64,000 bases of DNA from Mesostigma viride (taxonomy: Eukaryota; Streptophyta; Mesostigmatophyceae; Mesostigmatales; Mesostigmataceae), in assembly GCA_009746045.1 (NCBI GenBank), contig RPFO01001933.1:49725-113724 (forward strand), read 5' to 3'. Under the pieces are notes generated by a model. That model was not told the origin of the DNA. It made no database searches and worked only from the letters and a program-made list of their open reading frames with translations. Below, in pieces: positions 47,528-58,290 of the stretch; position 1 is the first letter of the stretch, and each line of letters begins with the position of its first letter. The translations under genes were made by a program, and so were the position numbers.

Positions 47528-49538
47528 TTTGTGAGCTCACGCTCGTTCTATCTATGACCTGCGGAAGTCTCAAAGGGGGAGGGGAGGCCGCAGTAGACAG
47601 GTCTGACTAGGTAGCCAGTACTAGGGGGGGGGTACGGTGTTGTGGGGGGGGGGTACCGGGGACGGTACTGTGGACCGGGTCCAATTTGTGTTGTGGACCG
47701 GGGGCAGTCCTGTGGACCGGGGACGGCGCGGCGCCACTGGCCTGTTGGTCAGTGGGCTGGCGTCCGTCACCCCACCTACGACTAGGTAGACGGTGGATAC
47801 TTAGGGTTGTGGCGGGGCAACAACCACTCCTCTTTGCAGCTGTGTCGACGGCCCACTGACGGCGTGTGTGCACTGCTATGGCGGTGCCGAATGTAAATCA
47901 CAGCTACCGGCCTCCGAATTATTATTCGGGGGCCTGTTTTATTTAAGGTTATGACGGCTGCGCGACGGGGGTCGGCAGCACCCCAAGAACTTGCCGTTCG
48001 AAGTGCAGGCGGTAGCTGCCAGTGCCAGATTGTTTTATTTTTGCTGCGTTGTACTCGCCACCCCGGGCTCGCGGGAGGGGTCTGGATAGACGCGGGAGTG
48101 ACTCTTGATCGGACAACTAAAGCGGGGCAGTCGTGGTGCTAGGGTGGCAACAGCTACAGGCGGAGGGGGAATACGCCGCAGGCAAGTTCGTTGTGTATCG
48201 TATGTGCTGGGCCTGGCTAATGAATATCGTCAAGAATAGTGCATGAGCGCGCTATACGAGCATGGGAAGAAGGGGGAATCGAGCCCCCAGGCCAGCATAG
48301 GAGCGGGGTGGCTGCAGCCCCAGCGCCAGGGGGGGCAGCACCCTAAACAGCCTAACATTTCCTCGTGCCAAGTGAGGCGACAGCGGCCGGCGGCCAGCGC
48401 GGAATGGCGGGGTCGTTGCCGCGTAATTTAAGCGGGGACGAGTTGTTGGGACTGACGGTGCACAGCGGGGAAGGGGAAGGATGTTAGGGCGGGGCGATAG
48501 CGGATCCCAGACGCAGCTGCGTCATTGGGGTGCCGGGGGTGCTATGCCTGTGAAGAAAGGTGTACAAAGAATTGCCGAGCCTGCAGGGGTGGCTGCCGAG
48601 GGCAGTGCCCACATGGGTGAGAACCCCCCCGCAGTGGGGGGTCCCTACGGGGATACTTTTGGCTTCCCCCTTGTATTGCCGCCTGGTTAATGAAGCACTG
48701 GTAGCGGCAGGGGACAAGGGGGGCGACGAGAAGTCTGGGCCATACGACAGCTTGCGGCCAAGTGGCCAGGTAGTGGGTGCGGGATGTTACAAAGCCCAGG
48801 TCCTCTTGACTGGCCCAGGTCCTTATGACTGGTATGATGTTTCGGCCCTTGTTGTGTGGCCTAGTTAGCTTAGAAACTGCAGATTCTTAGGTTAGCTAAT
48901 GGCTTGGACGTGTGCCTAACACGTATTTGTAATAAACATGTTTCTCTGGCAGCCCCTCACTCCAATGGAACTAAAGCAGCAATTGGATTTTGTGAGCTCA
49001 CGCTCGTTCTATCTATGACCTGCGGAAGTCTCAAAGGGGGAGGGGAGGCCGCAGTAGACAGGTCTGACTAGGTAGCCAGTACTAGGGGGGGGGTACGGTG
49101 TTGTGGGGGGGGGGGGTACCGGGGACGGTACTGTGGACCGGGTCCAATTTGTGTTGTGGACCGGGGGCAGTCCTGTGGACCGGGGACGGCGCGGCGCCAC
49201 TGGCCTGTTGGTCAGTGGGCTGGCGTCCGTCACCCCACCTACGACTAGGTAGACGGTGGATACTTAGGGTTGTGGCGGGGCAACAACCACTCCTCTTTGC
49301 AGCTCCCACCCACCCACCCTTGCTGCCAGACGGATGTTACAAAGCCCAGGTCCTCTTGACTGGCCCAGGTCCTTATGACTGGTATGATGTTTCGGCCCTT
49401 GTTGTGTGGCCTAGTTAGCTTAGAAACTGCAGATTCTTAGGTTAGCTAATGGCTTGGACGTGTGCCTAACACGTATTTGTAATAAACATGTTTCTCTGGC
49501 AGCCCCTCACTCCAATGGAACTAAAGCAGCAATTGGAT
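47528..49538. mobile_element. Satellite-inserted element C, copy 1 (long plus short unit)
   Basis: A 1,461-bp unit (47528-48988) is followed directly by a 550-bp derivative (48989-49538). Both start TTTGTGAGCTCACGC and end AAAGCAGCAATTGGAT. In the short unit about 940 bp of the interior is replaced by a 29-bp CCCACCCACC-type filler. Near the 3' end are AATAAA and TTTCTCTGGCAG. Small frames on both strands have no recognised domain. The flanking satellite joins exactly across the insertion with no duplicated target. A near-identical copy with the same long-short structure lies at 61738-63746. Confidence 0.7.
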
Positions 49539-49662
49539 ACACATGTACATACACCGCGCAACCACGGGGCGGCTGCACACACACGTACATACACCGCGCA
49601 CGCAAGGGGCAACTGCACACACATGTACACACACCGCGCACGCTTGGGGCGGCTGCACACAC
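49539..49662 (+). repeat. 40-bp satellite, array 3a
   Basis: About three monomers between element C and the 206-bp palindrome. Confidence 0.95.
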
Positions 49663-49868
49663 AGTTAGGTTAAATAGTGACGGAACCTTTTGCCGCCTGA
49701 GGCAAATCGGTCCGTAACACTATTTTGCCCGGAATAACCACTTCCGAGCACCCAAGTTAGTTCGGCCGAATTAACTTGGGTGCTCGGAAGTGGTTATTCC
49801 GGGCAAAATAGTGTTACGGACCGATTTGCCTCAGGCGGCAAAAGGTTCCGTCACTATTTAACCTAACT
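49663..49868. mobile_element. 206-bp near-perfect palindrome (fold-back/MITE-like)
   Basis: Two 103-bp arms with no spacer, centred between 49765 and 49766, differ at only one base (G at 49760). The ends read AGTTAGGTTAAAT...ATTTAACCTAACT. It interrupts the satellite; about 9 bp of extra sequence (AAAACCTGTG) lies to the right. The 17-mer GGAATAACCACTTCCGA (49731) matches 41045-41061, in the terminus of the Helitron-type unit, with one mismatch. No coding capacity. Confidence 0.85.
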
Positions 49869-51546
49869 AAAACCTGTGCACGTACCTACACCGCGCACGC
49901 AAGGGGCGGCTGCACACACACGTACATACACCGCGCACGCAAGGGGCAACTGCACACACATGTACATACACCGCGCAACCACGGGGCGGCTGCACACACA
50001 CGTACACACACCGCGCACGCAAGGGGCAGCTGCACACACACGTACATACACCATGCACGCAAGGGGCTGCACACACACTTACACACACCTTGCACGCAAG
50101 GGCCGGCATGCACACACACTGGCATACACCGCGCACGCAAGGGGCGGCTGCACACACGTACATACACCGCGCACGCAAGGGGCGAGTGCACACACACGTA
50201 CACACACCGCGCACGCAATTAAGGGACGGCTGCACACACACGTACATACACCGCGCACGCAAGGGGCAACGGCACTCACATGTACATACACCATGCACGC
50301 AAGGGGCGGCTGCACACACACGTACACACACCATGCACGCAAGGAGCGACTTCACGCACAGGTACACACACCATGCACGCAAGGTTCGGCTGCACACACA
50401 TGTACATCCACCGCGCACGCAAGGGGCGGCTGCACACACATGTACATACACCATGCACGCAAGGGGCGGCTGCACACACCTGTACATCCACCGCGCACGC
50501 AAGGGGCGAGTGCACACACACGTACACACACCGCGCACGCAAGGGGCGGCTGCACACACACGTACACACACCATGCACGCAATTGCCGGCATGCACACAC
50601 ACGTACACACACCGCGCACGCAAGGGGCGGCTGCACACACACGTACACACACCATGCACGCAATTGCCGGCATGCACACACACGTACAACCACCGCGCAC
50701 GCAAGGGGCAACTGCACACACATGTACACACACCGCGCACGCAAGGGGCAACTGCACACACATGTACACACACCGCGCACGCAAGGGGCAACTGCACACA
50801 CACGTACACACACCGCGCACGCTTGGGGCGGCTGCACACACACGTACCTACACCGCGCACGCAAGGGGCGGCTGCACACACACGTACATCCACCGCGCAC
50901 GCAAGGGGCAACTGCACACACATGTACACACACCGCGCACGCTTGGGGCAGCTGCACTCACATGTACACACACCGCACACGCAAGGGCCGGCTGCACACA
51001 CACGTACATCCACCGCGCACGCAAGGGGCAACTGCACACACACGTACATACACCGCGCACGCAAGGGGCGGCTGCACACACACGTACACACACCGCGCAC
51101 GCAAGGGGCAACTGCACACACATGTACACACACCGCGCACGCTTGGGGCGGCTGCACACACACGTACCTACACCGCGCACGCAAGGGGCGGCTGCACACA
51201 CACGTACATACACCGCGCACGCAAGGGGCAACTGCACACACATGTACATACACCGCGCAACCACGGGGCGGCTGCACACACACGTACATACACCGCGCAC
51301 GCTTGGGGCAGCTGCACTCACATGTACACACACCGCGCACGCAAGGGGCGGCTGCACACACACGTACCTACACCGCGCACGCAAGGGGCGGCTGCACACA
51401 CACGTACATACACCGCGCACGCAAGGGGCAACTGCACACACATGTACATACACCGCGCAACCACGGGGCGGCTGCACACACACGTACATACACCGCGCAC
51501 GCAAGGGGCGGCTGCACACATACGTACCTACACCGCGCACGCAAGG
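49869..51546 (+). repeat. 40-bp satellite, array 3b (about 42 monomers)
   Basis: Starts after a short AAAACCTGTG filler. It carries the same 320/200-bp landmark spacing seen in array 2 (50841, 51161, 51361). Confidence 0.97.
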
Positions 51547-52612
51547 AGTTAAGTAATGCAATACGCATTACTTTTGCATACTTGCAAGTATGCAAAAGTA
51601 ATGCGTATTGCATTACTTAACTAAAATTGGGCCGCGTGGGGAAATCCGGCGTTCCGCACACACCGCTCGTTACCGAGGTGACTCGATTAATTACGACTCG
51701 GCTATTCCCAGCCTCACGCCGTAATTCCTATTTCGACTTGGCCTACCCGGCCTCCGCCAAACATAGAAATCCACAAATATTTCGACTCGGCCTCCCAGGC
51801 CTACCCGCCGCAAATATTTCCGTGCCTCCGAGAGGATTCGAACCCGGTACCCCAGGAGCGAACGCCAATCTTAGTTAAGTAACTAAGATGCATACTTGCA
51901 AGTATGCAAAAGTAATGCGTATTGCATTACTTAACTAAGATTGGCGTTCGCTCCTGGGGTACCGGGTTCGAATCCTCTCGGAGGCACGGAAATATTTGCG
52001 GCGGGTAGGCCTGGGAGGCCGAGTCGAAATATTTGTGGATTTCTATGTTTGGCGGAGGCCGGGTAGGCCAAGTCGAAATAGGAATTACGGCGCGAGGCTG
52101 GGAATAGCCGAGTCGTAATTAATCGAGTCACCTCGGTAACGAGCGGTGTGTGCGGAACGCTGGATTTCCCCACGCGGCCCAATTTTAGTTAAGTAATGCG
52201 TATTGCATTACTTAACTAACGCCAATCTTAGTTAAGTAACTAAGATGCATACTTGCAAGTATGCATCTTAGTTACTTAACTAAGATGGGCGTTCGAACCC
52301 GGTACCAAGTATGCATCTTAGTTACTTAACTAAGATTGGCGTTCGCTCCTGGGGTACCGGGTTCGAATCCTCTCGGAGGCACGGAAATATTTGCGGCGGG
52401 TAGGCCTGGGAGGCCGAGTCGAAATATTTGTGGATTTCTATGTTTGGCGGAGGCCGGGTAGGCCAAGTCGAAATAGGAATTACGGCGCGAGGCTGGGAAT
52501 AGCCGAGTCGTAATTAATCGAGTCACCTCGGTAACGAGCGGTGTGTGCGGAACGCTGGATTTCCCCACGCGGCCCAATTTTAGTTAAGTAATGCAATACG
52601 CATTACTTAACT
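51547..52612. mobile_element. Composite fold-back element with tRNA-like B-box
   Basis: Ends are AGTTAAGTAATGC...GCATTACTTAACT, and CAAGG is duplicated on both sides (51542-51546, 52613-52617). Inside are three copies of a roughly 252-bp core (51627-51878 on one strand; 51931-52182 and 52326-52577 inverted to it) separated by short palindromes such as GCATACTTGCAAGTATGC. The first two cores form a long inverted repeat with arms of about 300 bp. Each core contains GGTTCGAATCC (for example 51965-51975), matching the tRNA B-box, next to TCTCGGAGGCA, which resembles a tRNA 3' end. No complete tRNA or open frame is present. Likely a non-autonomous element. Confidence 0.75.
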
Positions 52613-52829
52613 CAAGGGGCGACTGCACACCCATGTACATCCACCGCGCACGCAAGGGCCGGCTGCACACACACGTACACACACCATGCACGCAAGGGCC
52701 GGCTGCACACACACGTACATACACCGCGCACGCAAGGGGCGGCTGCACACACACGTACACACACCGCGCACGCAAGGGGCAGCTGCACACACACGTACAT
52801 ACACCATGCACGCAAGGGGCTGCACACAC
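52613..52829 (+). repeat. 40-bp satellite, array 4a
   Basis: About five monomers between the fold-back element and the retrotransposon. The last five bases, CACAC, are repeated after the retrotransposon. Confidence 0.95.
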
Positions 52830-53522
52830 AGTTAACGTTCTTCGCACACGCAATGTGAAGGATATGGTTGCAATGCAGCAATGTGTGAATATAGTTGGAA
52901 ACGGAGCTTTGTTAAATCGGATAATGTTTACAGCGCTCAACACTTGAGGCTTGCACACGAGCTTGCCAAGTCAAGGCACAACACGTGAGGCGGGCTAGCA
53001 AGAGATGCCCATTTGGCACTGGCCTATTGTTTATATACTTGTGCACTGTGCTTGCTAGTCCTGAGCAGCCTAGGAGGCCTGCTCAGTAATAACACCCCGG
53101 TACAGTATTCACTACCTGTACAGCGCCCACTCCTATACAGTAGGTCTGCCATACAGGCACAGTGACCACAGAGCACAGTCCACAGTGACTATTGCATCTG
53201 CACCTAGAAGTCCAGGACTAAGCCTGCGGTACCAACAGACCACAGGTTAAGGTTCCTATTTCCTGCGTACGACGTATTAATCCAATACCGTCGTAGGTAC
53301 AGCACCTAATTCCTGTCAGCCCAGGAATTACTGTCGACCCCATATGTCGTCGGCAAATATTCACGTCCGACTTAGAAGAACAGCCGGCTCGCGCTCGCGC
53401 GCGACCGGGAAGTCGGAACGCCATAACTTTCTTGATACTTGTCGGAATGAACTCGTTCCGGTGCCGCTGGAATCGCAGAGATATGCCGAATCAGGATCAC
53501 GCCAATGCGCTTGGCGTTAACT
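52830..53522 (-). repeat. 3' LTR
   Basis: 693 bp, same sequence as the 5' LTR except for about four substitutions and one single-base length difference near 52955. Ends form the short inverted repeat AGTTAACG/CGTTAACT. Confidence 0.9.
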
Positions 53523-54269
53523 CCAATCCTTTCTTTTCTTGAGCTGTAGCAGCTCACACAAGTCTACATACAAACACACACAATGGGTACTGGATATCCT
53601 CCCCAGACTACAAGTCACAACCCGCTGGGCATGACAGTCAGCTTGGATTCCTTATTATATGTACATAGCACCCATACTGGCTCAGGAGCACAAACAAATT
53701 ACAATGAGTCCCTATCCCTTCACGGGAGGCTCGTTGTGTTACCCATGTACAAGAGGTTGGCCAACTGTGGCAGCCCATAGGTGTTCAGTTAAGAACTTGA
53801 GAAGTATGTACAACCTTCAGGACCTTAGGCGAAACCCCACAGATCACCCACAACAGCTCATCAGAAAACATTGCTGACCCCCAGACGGGAGTCGGCGCCG
53901 GTCTGCTGCCCCTTATCGAACCAGACACAACATCTACGCGAAGCACATGCAAAACACAAGCTCCCTACTCGTTCCAACCGTGGAAAATCAGGGGACCTGT
54001 CGCCACCTCACCAGCATGGTGGATGGGTCAGCCAGTCCGTGAAACTCCGCCTTAAGACGGCACCAGGGAATCGAACCCCGCCCACAAACCACAGATCTGG
54101 GGAAACCTCAGACTGAGATGAAAACCCCAGATAGACATCTCTCCATCAGAGACAATGTCAGACATTCCCACACCAGAGACATGTCTCACCCCTCAAGGTG
54201 TGCTCAGGATTATGTACAATCAAGCTCCCAGCCTGATATCCAGAGACTTAAGCACCCAGCTCTCAGCTT
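53523..54269 (-). other. Untranslated interior between pol and 3' LTR
   Basis: About 750 bp without a convincing reading frame. It contains the polypurine tract (53528-53540) and, on the minus strand near 54060-54080, a T-arm-like GGGGTTCGATTCCCTG that matches a tRNA B-box. Confidence 0.6.
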
Positions 54270-57200
54270 TTAGACAGATAGACCGACTTGACAGTCAGCA
54301 TTCATGAGCTTCCTCAGTACATTGTACTGGGCTGGGGCCTTGTGTGGCAGCTTTGTCAATGCATCAGCAGGGTTCTCCTCGCCAGGGATATGCTTCAAGT
54401 CAACCAAACTGGCCAACTCCTTCAGCAACAAATAATCCAGGTCCCGGCTCCTGGCCAGCTGCTTGTGAACAAACTGGACCATACCCATGCTGTCTGTTAG
54501 CAACAACGTCTCCATCTGCAAGGTCCAAGGGGTAACTGAAGCCAGCTCCAGCATTAACTCCTTTATGTACAGGCTGGACTGGATCCCCTCGCATATGGCC
54601 CTGCATTCTGCCACATCTGAACTGATACAGACCCTCTTCTGCAGTCTGCTGTACCAGCTGAACAAACTTGCCCTGCTCTGATAAAAAGCAAACAGAGCAG
54701 CAGATCTCCCCCTGACCTTGGTAACCTGGCGAGCATCCATGGAACTGTCAACAAAGATCTCCAAGGTGATAGGCTGGGTAAAGTCAATCCCAGACAAAAT
54801 CAGATCAGGGGTACTCTCCACCAACCGGGCTATGACTCGAGGCTTCTCATCCTCAAGCACCTCATCAGGCATTCTGCTATGGACCATCAAAGACGGACCA
54901 CAGATGCTGGCAAACCAGGCCCACATGCCTCTCAACTCAGGTCCTGCAGCCTGGGTGATCTTCTCTGGCAAGGCCTTCACAATGGTCTGTTTATAATCTC
55001 CTCCAGCCTGAAGCCTGATACTCCACTCCCCGTCCCTCCTGAACAGGGTAGCCTGCATTCCACAGAACACTACAGGCTTGTTGGGCTCCTGCCACAGCTC
55101 CTTGCCCAGTGAAAACTTGCCACTGATGACAGGAATAAACTTCTTCAGCCAGGTCGTGGGGGCTAGCAAATGCAGATCATCTCCATGCAAACTAGCATAC
55201 ACTGGCAGACCCTCCCATTGGGCCAGCAGCAAACAGGGATCAACTGAAGACACTCTCAAGCCACACTCACTGATCAGAGCTTCCTGCAGCGTGAGTCTCC
55301 AGATGATTGGGCTCGACCTGAGTCCTTCCAGGCCCTTCAGAATAACCAGGAATTGTTGATGCAGCTCCAGCTTCCAGATGGCAGGCACCTCAACACAGTA
55401 AGGCTCATCCTGCTTCCACACCCTCCTGGCCACTTCTGGATCAGATTTTAAAAATGCCCTCTTGAAGTCCAGCAGCACTGATGACATAGCTGCTCCCCTG
55501 TTCAGCAACCCCACGTAGAGACATAGCAAAATTCTCCATGTGTCGTGTAGCATCCCTGGCGTGTATAGCTCCTCTCCTGGCAGACTCCCCGTGCCGTGAT
55601 ACTCATTCAGGACAGGCCTGACATGGGGCACTGATACCTCATCCACAACCTTCCTCTTCAGCACAAATCTCAAAGCAAGCTTCCTTGATGCTGGGGGACG
55701 TCTGTCTGTTGGTGCAGCACACTCAAACTGCAACCACTCCTCCAATGCCTTGGAGAAGGCGAGCTTCCAAGCCTCAAACAAAGTAGGCGAGCTCATCTCT
55801 TGGACCAGCTGGTCATATGTCAAAGGAGAGTGTGCAGCAAGGCTCCTGTGAGTTATGCCAATACTGCTGGGGTGCAACACAGCTGGAATCACCAAACTGG
55901 CCGCTGGGGGCACCTCCCCTTCATCCCATTTTACACCCTTGACCGGCTTGGCCCTGCACCTGACTGGAAATGTTGTCCTGAAATTTTCTAGGGGAATCAT
56001 CCCCCAGCCATCTCTTCTCAGAGCTGTAGCTCTGATAGAAATCCCAGGATTGCCCAGAAAATTCTGACCCAAAATCACAGGGCCATCATAGTCCTCTAGG
56101 ACAAGGAAGGTCACATCCACACCCATGACAGGGGCAGTAACCTCTCCCAACACCCTTAGATGCGTCCTACCACTGAAATCAGACACCCAGGGGCAACTTG
56201 GTTCTCCGACCAGCAGTTCTCCTGTATGCTGAGGTCCCATGACAGAAACCTGTGCATTGGTATCTATCTCCATGGCAGCTACCTCAGGTTCATCCAACTG
56301 GACAAGCTTGGACACCTTAGGCTCCTTCTTGGCTCTTTGCAAAGCCTGTACAATATCTGATAGACGCACACCCCTAGGCCTGGTGTCGGGCCGTTCCGGA
56401 GGTGCAGCCTGTCCGCCTGCTTGCCCAACCACCGTATGTGAAGGTACCCCAGGGGCCGGGCCAGGGTCACCCTGAGGGCTCGATACAGCTGTAGCACCCT
56501 GATCAGGAAGCTCCACGTCACCCCCGCCTTGTACACCAGCGGGCACCTGGAAGAGGTCTCCTTGATTACCTCCCCGGGGACGGATCTTTGACCAGGACAG
56601 ACGGTGCACTGCTTGGGAGCCATCAATGGCCACCCAGCACTTATGGCCAGCGGCTTCTACTCGGGTCACCACCCCATCATGCCAGCTGCCACGTTTCCCT
56701 GGAAAGCTTGGTTCCTTCCACACAACAACCTGTTGTCCAACGTTAGGTTCTAGGACACTCCAGCCCTTGTCTTTCTGCCTCAGCTTGAGGAACTTGGCCT
56801 CTAGCTTCTCCTTCCATGCCTGCTCAGCATCAGCTGGCAGCATCCTGGTATGCAGCATAAGAGGATTGATGGCAATGTCACCAAAGAACATGGGAGTCCT
56901 CAGGTTCAGCCTGTCCTCCACAGAACGTAGCCATGCAGATGTCACAATGGCAGATGACGTCCTTGGAATCCTCTCCACCAGCAGCACAGTCTTGATCTCT
57001 TGGATGGCTCTCTCCACCACCCCTTGCTGGCCGTGGCTCTCCCTGGGTGTAATCAGCAACTCTGGAAACTCTGGCAGGTTCTCACAGCACTCAAACTGAA
57101 TGTCACACTGCAACAACTCCAACCCAGGGTACCTGCTCCTTGTCAACTTCAGAGCAGCAATCAATGTAGGCTTCTCCATGTCAGGCAGGATCTCTAGGGT

Positions 57201-57863
57201 CTTGTACTTGGTATATCTGTCCACTGCCACCAGCAGCTTCAAACCCCTGATTCTCTGAATATCTACCTGCACATGGCCTGGCTGCAAAATAGGAGTCCTG
57301 GCATGAGACTGCTTGGGCTTTCTAGCAACTAGCCTGCACTTGCAAGCTTGAGCAACCTGTTGGCAGATGGAGTACAACTCACTTCCTCCCAGCCGTCTAG
57401 CAACTTGCAAAGACTGAGCTGCATGGCCAAACATGGTATGCAACCTTGAGGCAATGTCATACAAGAGAGAAAACCTTTTATTGTCATTATTAGCACTCAA
57501 GGTATGTACAGATCCCTTATGTACAGGAGGCACCAGGGTCGTGCCTGTCAGACTGTCTCCAGCCCTATCCTCATCCTGACCATCCTGTGCCAGTCCTGCA
57601 CGGTCAGAATGCTTCTGAGATCCACCTGGGTCCACATCACCAGGTCCTACCTCAGGCTCAGCACCGCCATGGCGGGCACGTTGGCGAGTAACCACTGCAG
57701 CTACAGCTGGCATACTCTCTGTGGTAACCAAGCTTGCCCCATCGTGTCCAATAGGCTCTTTCACTAGAGCATGGGGCTGCCCCTCACTGCTGTCACTAGC
57801 AGCTTCATTACACACCCCTGGGGGCACCCTCCAGGGTTCAGGGATGTGTGCAGGCTCAATCAA
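54270..57863 (-). CDS. Copia-type Pol: integrase, retropepsin-like, reverse transcriptase, RNase H
   Basis: 1,197 codons, uninterrupted. Residues 140-176 hold a His/Cys zinc-binding pattern (H141, H147, C167, C174/C176). The integrase core has D201, D254 and E284 in 'SHGQQGVVERAIQ', with a short D-E spacing (29 residues). 'GQQVVVWKEPSFPGKRGSW' (376-394) starts an SH3-like tail. Residues 528-610 look like a retropepsin: IDTNAQVSVM (D534-T535-N536 where DTG is usual) and VILGQNFL (596-603). Reverse transcriptase spans about 690-940, with LLDFKRAFL (797-805), LEGLRSSPIIW (845-855) and HGDD (893-896) in place of YVDD. RNase H spans about 1035-1170 with D1039, E1086, D1124 and D1167. The frame begins at a TTG that overlaps the TGA ending the zinc-knuckle frame (shared TTGA). 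Usual Copia order is protease before integrase, so this arrangement is atypical. Confidence 0.85.
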   Translation of the reverse strand: MIEPAHIPEPWRVPPGVCNEAASDSSEGQPHALVKEPIGHDGASLVTTESMPAVAAVVTRQRARHGGAEPEVGPGDVDPGGSQKHSDRAGLAQDGQDEDRAGDSLTGTTLVPPVHKGSVHTLSANNDNKRFSLLYDIASRLHTMFGHAAQSLQVARRLGGSELYSICQQVAQACKCRLVARKPKQSHARTPILQPGHVQVDIQRIRGLKLLVAVDRYTKYKTLEILPDMEKPTLIAALKLTRSRYPGLELLQCDIQFECCENLPEFPELLITPRESHGQQGVVERAIQEIKTVLLVERIPRTSSAIVTSAWLRSVEDRLNLRTPMFFGDIAINPLMLHTRMLPADAEQAWKEKLEAKFLKLRQKDKGWSVLEPNVGQQVVVWKEPSFPGKRGSWHDGVVTRVEAAGHKCWVAIDGSQAVHRLSWSKIRPRGGNQGDLFQVPAGVQGGGDVELPDQGATAVSSPQGDPGPAPGVPSHTVVGQAGGQAAPPERPDTRPRGVRLSDIVQALQRAKKEPKVSKLVQLDEPEVAAMEIDTNAQVSVMGPQHTGELLVGEPSCPWVSDFSGRTHLRVLGEVTAPVMGVDVTFLVLEDYDGPVILGQNFLGNPGISIRATALRRDGWGMIPLENFRTTFPVRCRAKPVKGVKWDEGEVPPAASLVIPAVLHPSSIGITHRSLAAHSPLTYDQLVQEMSSPTLFEAWKLAFSKALEEWLQFECAAPTDRRPPASRKLALRFVLKRKVVDEVSVPHVRPVLNEYHGTGSLPGEELYTPGMLHDTWRILLCLYVGLLNRGAAMSSVLLDFKRAFLKSDPEVARRVWKQDEPYCVEVPAIWKLELHQQFLVILKGLEGLRSSPIIWRLTLQEALISECGLRVSSVDPCLLLAQWEGLPVYASLHGDDLHLLAPTTWLKKFIPVISGKFSLGKELWQEPNKPVVFCGMQATLFRRDGEWSIRLQAGGDYKQTIVKALPEKITQAAGPELRGMWAWFASICGPSLMVHSRMPDEVLEDEKPRVIARLVESTPDLILSGIDFTQPITLEIFVDSSMDARQVTKVRGRSAALFAFYQSRASLFSWYSRLQKRVCISSDVAECRAICEGIQSSLYIKELMLELASVTPWTLQMETLLLTDSMGMVQFVHKQLARSRDLDYLLLKELASLVDLKHIPGEENPADALTKLPHKAPAQYNVLRKLMNADCQVGLSV

Positions 57864-58290
57864 TGATCAGCAGCCTTGCCCTTGCCCTTGTCCTGGGATG
57901 GACCAGCCTTGTCCTTGCTGCCACCCTGAGCTGGCTTGCTCTGACCTTCCTGCCTCAGGTACGAGGGACACTCATTCCTGAAGTGACCCTTCCCCTGGCA
58001 GAAATAACATTCCACCTGACTGATGTCCCGTGAGGTCCCACTGCTGGGCCCAGCCTTGGGAGGACCACCCACCCTCTTGAAGTCAAACTGGGACTGTGGA
58101 TGTCCCGACTTCGGCGGGGTCCCCCGTCCAGCCCTTCTGTCACGCCCCCTCCTGGACCTTCCTCGACCCCTTGAAGAGGTCTCAGGCCCTCTCGAGGCGC
58201 TGGGCCCCCGTGGCCCGATCCCCTCATGGACTTAACCGTGGGTTCAGTGGCCTCCTCATCATTCTGACGAGGGCGCTTACCCCCACGTAC
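57860..58290 (-). pseudogene. Gag C-terminal part with CCHC zinc knuckle (frame-shifted)
   Basis: The zinc knuckle CYFCQGKGHFRNEC lies in the frame ending at 57860 and is followed by a Lys/Gly/Ser-rich tail. Upstream, the likely continuation of Gag passes through a different frame (KRPRQNDEEATEPTVKSMRG, about 58190-58280) and then the capsid frame. The two switches fall near runs of G/C (CCCCC at 58279 and 58123). Either the element is decayed or these are homopolymer sequencing errors. Role if intact: nucleic-acid binding during particle assembly. Confidence 0.6.

Noticed and set aside
42129-47610. Open frames of about 1,750-1,800 codons in all three forward frames
   Set aside because: They are the 40-bp satellite read without stops; all three frames give the same cyclic repeat. 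No start context, domain or codon bias supports a gene.
47607-47873. 88-codon Pro/Arg-rich minus-strand frame in element C as a gene
   Set aside because: It runs through long G/C homopolymers, changes length between copies and has no recognisable domain.
48255-48300. tRNA gene (T-arm-like GGGGGCTCGATTCCCCC on the minus strand in element C, also at about 62485)
   Set aside because: No matching acceptor strand, A box or anticodon arm could be found; only a T-arm-like hairpin is present.
51627-51878. 83-codon frame repeated three times in the fold-back element as a protein gene
   Set aside because: It coincides with the 252-bp core unit and has no family resemblance; copies differ only as DNA repeats do.
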